Shown: one piece after another, positions 60,129-64,000 of the stretch
How the letters are laid out: each line of letters opens with the position of its first letter
How positions within the stretch are numbered: position 1 is the first letter of the stretch
Source: Acidimicrobiia bacterium
GTDB lineage: Bacteria > Acidobacteriota > Terriglobia > Bryobacterales > Bryobacteraceae
Direction: 5' to 3'
Assembly (NCBI GenBank): GCA_016871315.1
Contig: VFZE01000027.1
Span: forward strand, 16,134 to 80,133
DNA: 64,000 bases
Notes under the pieces: generated by a model
What the model saw: only the letters and a program-made list of their open reading frames with translations
Database searches by the model: none
Told to the model about the DNA's origin: nothing
Position numbers and translations under genes: made by a program

Positions 60129-61166
60129 ATGAACATCGCACTTGTGTCCAGGTTTGTGCTGCCGGCGCTGCTGGCCACGGCTTGCCTGGGCGCGGACTTC
60201 ACCTACACAGACCAGACGGAAATCACCGGGGGATCGATGAAGTCGCTTATGAACCTGGCGGCGCGGTTTTCCAAACAGGCGGGCGCCCCGATCACGACGG
60301 TGCACCGGTACAAGGATCACCGCATGGGCACATTCACCGGGGACCAGGTGAATATCACCGATATTCAGGCGGAAACGATCACCATGATCGACACGAAGAA
60401 GAAAGAGTACTCGGTGATCACCTTCGCCGAAATGGCCGAGGCGATGAAGGCGATGATGGCGAAAATGAGCGGCGCCAAGAAGCCCGCCAAATCGGACGTA
60501 AAGATGGAATGGAAGATCAGCGCGGACAACACGGGTAAGACCAAAGAGGTGGCCGGGGTCAACGCGAAGCACACCATTCTGAAGATGCAGGCTCAGGGGA
60601 CCGATCCGCAAAGCGGCCAATCAGGAACGATGGCGATTGCCACCGACATCTGGACCGGCAAAGTGCCCGGCTATGAGACGGCGCAGAAGTTCAACATGGA
60701 ACTGGGCAAGAAGTTGATGGTTTCGGCGAACGTGAATCCGATGATGGCCGCTCAACTGGGCGAATCGATGATGAGCGGGATGGGCGAAGTGGCGAAGAAG
60801 ATGTCGGAGCTGGATGGCATGCCACTACAGTCGGTAACGCGGATGGGCATGGGGAATGTACCGCCGGCTTCGGAAGCTCCCACCGCTGCCGCAGCTCCGG
60901 AATCACAGGGACCAACCGCGAAGGAGGCACTCGGAGGCGCGTTGAAAGGGCTTGGCGGCTTTGGGCGCTTCGGCCGGAAGCAGCCTAAAGCGGAAGAGCC
61001 GCCACCGGCGCAGCCGCCGGAGGCCAATCAGGCAGCCGCGTCGGGGATCCTCATGGAGACCACCACCACGGTGATGTCGTTCTCATCGGAGGCGATCGAT
61101 CCGTCGCTGCTTAGCGTGCCGTCGGGCTTCAAGCAGGTGGAACACCCGATGAAGAAGATGCGGTAG
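60129..61166 (+). CDS. DUF4412-like secreted protein
   Basis: The 345-aa product has a signal peptide (FVLPALLATACLGA). A beta-rich domain follows, with FTYTDQTEITGGSM, VHRYKDHRMGTF, TITMIDTKKKEYSVITF and GVNAKHTILKMQAQG. It resembles the DUF4412/outer-membrane-like pattern of proteins that track a bound reporter on the envelope. A low-complexity linker (Ala/Pro/Glu, about residues 248-310) separates a short conserved C-terminus. It is rich in Met (helices like MAEAMKAMMAKM). Function unknown. RBS TAAGGAGG lies nine bases before the ATG. Confidence 0.8.
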   Translation: MNIALVSRFVLPALLATACLGADFTYTDQTEITGGSMKSLMNLAARFSKQAGAPITTVHRYKDHRMGTFTGDQVNITDIQAETITMIDTKKKEYSVITFAEMAEAMKAMMAKMSGAKKPAKSDVKMEWKISADNTGKTKEVAGVNAKHTILKMQAQGTDPQSGQSGTMAIATDIWTGKVPGYETAQKFNMELGKKLMVSANVNPMMAAQLGESMMSGMGEVAKKMSELDGMPLQSVTRMGMGNVPPASEAPTAAAAPESQGPTAKEALGGALKGLGGFGRFGRKQPKAEEPPPAQPPEANQAAASGILMETTTTVMSFSSEAIDPSLLSVPSGFKQVEHPMKKMR

Positions 61167-61177
61167 CGGTCAGAAGC

Positions 61178-61217
61178 AAAAAGAGCCGGGTCCTCCCACA
61201 TCGAGAACCCGGCTTTC
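61178..61217. terminator. Bidirectional intrinsic terminator
   Basis: An 8-bp stem (AGCCGGGT, 61184-61191, with ACCCGGCT, 61207-61214) lies between two convergent genes. The minus strand continues CTTTTTG, a good terminator for the SulP operon; the plus strand continues TTCCGTT, weaker, for the DUF4412-like gene. Confidence 0.8.
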
Positions 61218-61235
61218 CGTTGTGAAGAGCTGAGA

Positions 61236-62807
61236 CTAGCGTGCGTCGGCCGCGGTAACCAATTCCTCTTTGTCCCTCTTCTTCTCCTTCCAATCACGGA
61301 AGGAAACTGTGTTCTGCTGGTGGTACCTTTCCATGAGGTGATCCGTTTCCAGATAGATCACGCCGCCTTTCTTCTCGCGTTGAGCCTTCCAGTCCGTGAT
61401 CACGTCCATAGCCGCATGATCGACGTAGCCGAGCCGGCCGAAGTGGATGTGGACCTCGCCGTGGAACGGGACCGCATCGAGAGCGTCGGCCAGCGCCGGC
61501 AGCCGGAGAAAGGTAGCGGCACCCTCCAGATGCAGATCGACGCGGTTCTTACTCGGGTCGTGGTCAGTGCGGATGGACAGGTGAGTCATCATGTAGATGA
61601 GCTTGACGGCAGAGAGAACCAAGCCCACAACGATGCCAGTCAAAAGGTCCTGAACCACAATGACGGTCAGGGTGGCGCCGTAGATTCCAACGGGAAGCCA
61701 GCCGTATTGACGCAGCAATTTGATGTTGGCGGGATTGACGAGCTTATAGCCTGTAAATACGAGGATGGCGGCAAGGCTGGACGTGGGAACCAGTTTGAGG
61801 ATGAAAGGCGCGAAGACAACCAGCACAAGCAGCCAGACTCCGTGCATGATGGCCGAGGCGCGGGTCTTGCCGCCCGACATCACGTTTGCGGTGCTGCGGA
61901 CGATCACGCCGGTCATCGGCAGCGCGCCCGCCAAGCCGCATAGGACATTCCCGAGCCCTTGGGCCACGAGTTCCTTGTCGTACTTGGTCTTCTCCCCGCT
62001 GTGCATTTTGTCCACGGCGGTGGCGCTGAGCAACGTTTCGGCGCTGGCCACGAAGGCGGTTGCAGCCACCGAAACGAGAACGCTTCCCTCCAGCAGTTTG
62101 CCCATCGTCTCCAACGTCGGCCAGTTGATGGCGTCGGCGAGGTTATCCGGCAGGGAGATGTATTGAATCGGGAGTTTCCAAATGGCGGCGATAGCCGTGG
62201 CGACAATCACGGCAACCAGTGAGCCAGGGATCTTCTTAAGACCACCCTTAGCGAACTGGTTCCAGCCGACCAGCACAATCAGGGTTCCCAAACCGATCAT
62301 TCCCGCGATATGGTGGCTGCTGCCGTCTAGCGGCCACACGCCCTTGTAGATGGATTCGGGAATGGAGATCAGGTTGGCGAGCCCGTTGCCGCGCGGCTTG
62401 TCGTCGACCATGACGTGGAATTGCGCGGCGGCGATCAACACGCCGATACCGGCCAGCATGCCGAAGATCACGGCAGGCGCAATAGCGCGGAACAACTGCC
62501 CGAGACGCAGCGCCCCGGCGGCCAACTGGATGAATCCGGCCGCCAGCACGATTGGTCCGAGCATGGAAATCCCATGCTGCTGCACGATCTCGAACACCAT
62601 CACCGCCAGCCCGGCCGCCGGACCGCTGACCTGAAGCGGACAGCCGGCAAGAAATCCGACGACGATGCCGCCGACGATGCCGGTGATGAGACCCGCCGCA
62701 GGCGGAACTCCGGAAGCGATGGAGATGCCCATGCACAAAGGCAGGGCGACGAGAAAGACAACGATCGAAGCGGGAAAATCGGCCGATAGCCTCTCGCTCC
62801 AGCTCAT
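61236..62807 (-). CDS. SulP-family anion transporter with STAS domain
   Basis: The 523-aa protein has a SulP membrane domain (VFLVALPLCMGISIASGVPP, GCPLQVSGPAAGLAVMVFE, ETLLSATAVDKMHSGEKT, MTGVIVRSTANVMSGGKTR) and a C-terminal STAS domain (about residues 410-500; DAVPFHGEVHIHFGRLGYVD). SulP carriers move sulfate or bicarbonate. Because the upstream gene is a carbonic anhydrase overlapping by ATGA, bicarbonate is the more likely substrate here, as in BicA-like pairs. Confidence 0.92.
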   Translation of the reverse strand: MSWSERLSADFPASIVVFLVALPLCMGISIASGVPPAAGLITGIVGGIVVGFLAGCPLQVSGPAAGLAVMVFEIVQQHGISMLGPIVLAAGFIQLAAGALRLGQLFRAIAPAVIFGMLAGIGVLIAAAQFHVMVDDKPRGNGLANLISIPESIYKGVWPLDGSSHHIAGMIGLGTLIVLVGWNQFAKGGLKKIPGSLVAVIVATAIAAIWKLPIQYISLPDNLADAINWPTLETMGKLLEGSVLVSVAATAFVASAETLLSATAVDKMHSGEKTKYDKELVAQGLGNVLCGLAGALPMTGVIVRSTANVMSGGKTRASAIMHGVWLLVLVVFAPFILKLVPTSSLAAILVFTGYKLVNPANIKLLRQYGWLPVGIYGATLTVIVVQDLLTGIVVGLVLSAVKLIYMMTHLSIRTDHDPSKNRVDLHLEGAATFLRLPALADALDAVPFHGEVHIHFGRLGYVDHAAMDVITDWKAQREKKGGVIYLETDHLMERYHQQNTVSFRDWKEKKRDKEELVTAADAR

Positions 62808-63463
62808 ACCTTACCTCCTGCAAATGCGAGCTTTTCCGGCTCGGAGCTCTCCGTCACCGCAACGAAAGCACCTTTCTGGTGGTGATAAGCGGTCACCTGA
62901 CCTGTGCCAATGTGATAAATCCAGCCATGCAGCCGTAGCCGGCCGGCCTGCAAGGCGCCCGCCACCGAGGGATGCGTCTGGATGTTGCGCAACTGGGCCA
63001 GCACGTTTTGCTCGGTAAGCGTAATTAGTTTTTCCTCTTCGCTGAGGTGGGAGAAGTTCTCCACGACAACGGCCCGTGCCGCATCGCCGTGATGCAGCCA
63101 TGCAGCGACACTCTTCAACGAGGCAACCTTGTCCGGGTAGAGGACTCCCTTCATCGCGCCGCAATCAGAGTGGCCGCAGATGATGACGTCCTTTACCTTC
63201 AGTGCGCTGACGGCATATTCGATCGTCCCGGTTACGCCGCCGATCGCCTGCCCGTAGGCGGGAACGATGTTGCCTGCGTTGCGGATAATGAACAGCTCAC
63301 CCGGCTTGGTTTGTGTGAGCAGAGTCGGCGCAATCCGGGAATCCGAACAGGTGATGAACAACACCTCCGGACTCTGACCGGTTGCCAGCTGACTAAACAG
63401 TTCCTCGTGAGACGGAAACACTTCTTTCTGGAACTTGACAAGACCTTCAATGATCTTCTTCAT
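62804..63463 (-). CDS. Beta-class carbonic anhydrase
   Basis: The 219-aa enzyme interconverts CO2 and bicarbonate. Zinc ligands are in TCSDSRIAP (Cys, Asp-Arg dyad) and CGHSDCGAMKG (His, Cys), and RNAGNIVP is present, all as in beta carbonic anhydrases. It is the first gene of a two-gene operon with SulP, so uptake of bicarbonate or its equilibrium with CO2 is probably the shared function. GGAGG lies upstream of the ATG. Confidence 0.95.
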   Translation of the reverse strand: MKKIIEGLVKFQKEVFPSHEELFSQLATGQSPEVLFITCSDSRIAPTLLTQTKPGELFIIRNAGNIVPAYGQAIGGVTGTIEYAVSALKVKDVIICGHSDCGAMKGVLYPDKVASLKSVAAWLHHGDAARAVVVENFSHLSEEEKLITLTEQNVLAQLRNIQTHPSVAGALQAGRLRLHGWIYHIGTGQVTAYHHQKGAFVAVTESSEPEKLAFAGGKV

Positions 63464-63563
63464 TGGCGAAACCTCCTGAACCTGGAATGGTAATAGTTAG
63501 ACTACGCATGAACGTCTGGCGTGAATGGGGCTTCTCGCCTGAGTTCACCGAATTGTGTGTCGG

Positions 63564-63962
63564 TTAGAGGGTAGAGACTGGCGGGGGCCGCTGCCGGTTG
63601 GGGAAAAAGAGGCGCCCGGCAGGGATGCGGTCGACCACATCAGAGTAGATGAGGACCGCGGAGAACTGTGGAGCCAGGATGGCGTCCGCCTGGGTTGCTG
63701 CCGCCCCGCATGAACTGCCGGCTTCCGCCGACCCCGGTTGCTCCGAGTCCTGAGTCTGATCGAGGCGGATTGCTGCTGGTTCATGACCCTCGTCGGAATC
63801 CCGATACTGGCAGGAGCTTGCGACGGCACGAACGGGGGATTTCCGAACCAGGCGTTGACTCTGCAAGCGCGCGGCACTGGCTGAAACACACAAACAGAGC
63901 ACGACGGCAAGCAGCGAAAGGCGCTGCAGTACTCCCGTGATGGTGGAGTGCGGTTGATTCAT
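63564..63962 (-). CDS. Small secreted protein of unknown function
   Basis: The 132-aa product has a clear signal peptide (LSLLAVVLCLCVSASA). The mature region is polar, with two cysteines (SSCQYRDSDEG, GSSCGAA) and a C-terminal VLIYSDVVDRIPAGRLFFP. No family is recognised. It lies 100 bp upstream of the carbonic anhydrase start in the same direction and could share its transcript. Confidence 0.6.
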   Translation of the reverse strand: MNQPHSTITGVLQRLSLLAVVLCLCVSASAARLQSQRLVRKSPVRAVASSCQYRDSDEGHEPAAIRLDQTQDSEQPGSAEAGSSCGAAATQADAILAPQFSAVLIYSDVVDRIPAGRLFFPNRQRPPPVSTL

Positions 63963-64000
63963 GGAACGCGCCTAGCGGGTGAACCCTGTAGCAGGCTCCC

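Overview
The window is a high-GC bacterial chromosome segment. It most likely comes from an Acidobacteriota member close to the Bryobacter/Solibacter lineage. This is inferred from gene content, not from a marker phylogeny. The supporting features are a Ser/Thr kinase fused to PD40 propellers, a CadC-like winged-helix/PD40 protein, sulfatases, an NHL-repeat protein, a DUF3179 protein, a heme-c/copper monooxygenase-like protein and a NamZ (DUF1343) fusion. No rRNA, tRNA, CRISPR array, phage or intact insertion sequence was seen.

Layout, 1-30.4 kb: HEAT-repeat protein; methionine synthase metH; fused stumps of a CsgG-like gene and a sulfatase; a four-gene minus-strand operon headed by an in-frame-UGA (selenocysteine) peroxiredoxin/DsbD-like protein, followed by a flavoprotein reductase, a polyferredoxin membrane protein and a DUF547 protein; DUF3179 and heme/copper proteins; class III aminotransferase; YkgJ-miaB-bifunctional nuclease run; TPR protein; two transporters (SSS, APC); a small basic protein behind a clear promoter with three repeated elements; SDR-phhB-(AmiE/NamZ fusion) operon; Memo-like protein; FkbM methyltransferase-CusF/SCO1-TPR operon; a candidate small RNA; an unusual Nramp-family transporter.

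At about 30.4 kb the plus strand changes from C-rich to G-rich regardless of gene direction, exactly where a band-7 (SPFH) gene is cut off. This looks like a rearrangement (or assembly) junction, or less likely a replication origin.

Layout, 30.4-64 kb: ypdA-like reductase and alaS; double-parvulin PPIase, small metallopeptidase, TlpA lipoprotein, DsbD-N-like protein and GT9 glycosyltransferase run; a frameshifted wHTH/PD40 pseudogene; hicBA; Ser/Thr kinase; NHL protein; LysR regulator divergent from two paralogous orphan substrate-binding lipoproteins; an acetoacetyl-CoA synthetase remnant; HDOD protein; M61-like pseudopeptidase; MBL hydrolase; Tat sulfatase; then a long minus-strand operon with mostly 4-nt overlaps (SDR, sugar-binding lipoprotein, Ldh-type dehydrogenase, xseB, ispA, tlyA, nadK, DAACS transporter, and the stump of a second DAACS gene); PH-domain protein; DUF4412-like secreted protein; SulP transporter plus beta-carbonic anhydrase.

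Two themes recur. One is extracytoplasmic thiol/selenol and copper redox chemistry (selenoprotein operon, TlpA, DsbD-N, CusF-SCO1, YpdA-like, heme/Cu protein). The other is gene decay: seven truncated or frameshifted genes, several joined end to end, so deletions are shaping this region. The best candidate for an undescribed system is the selenoprotein operon at 5.1-9.3 kb.
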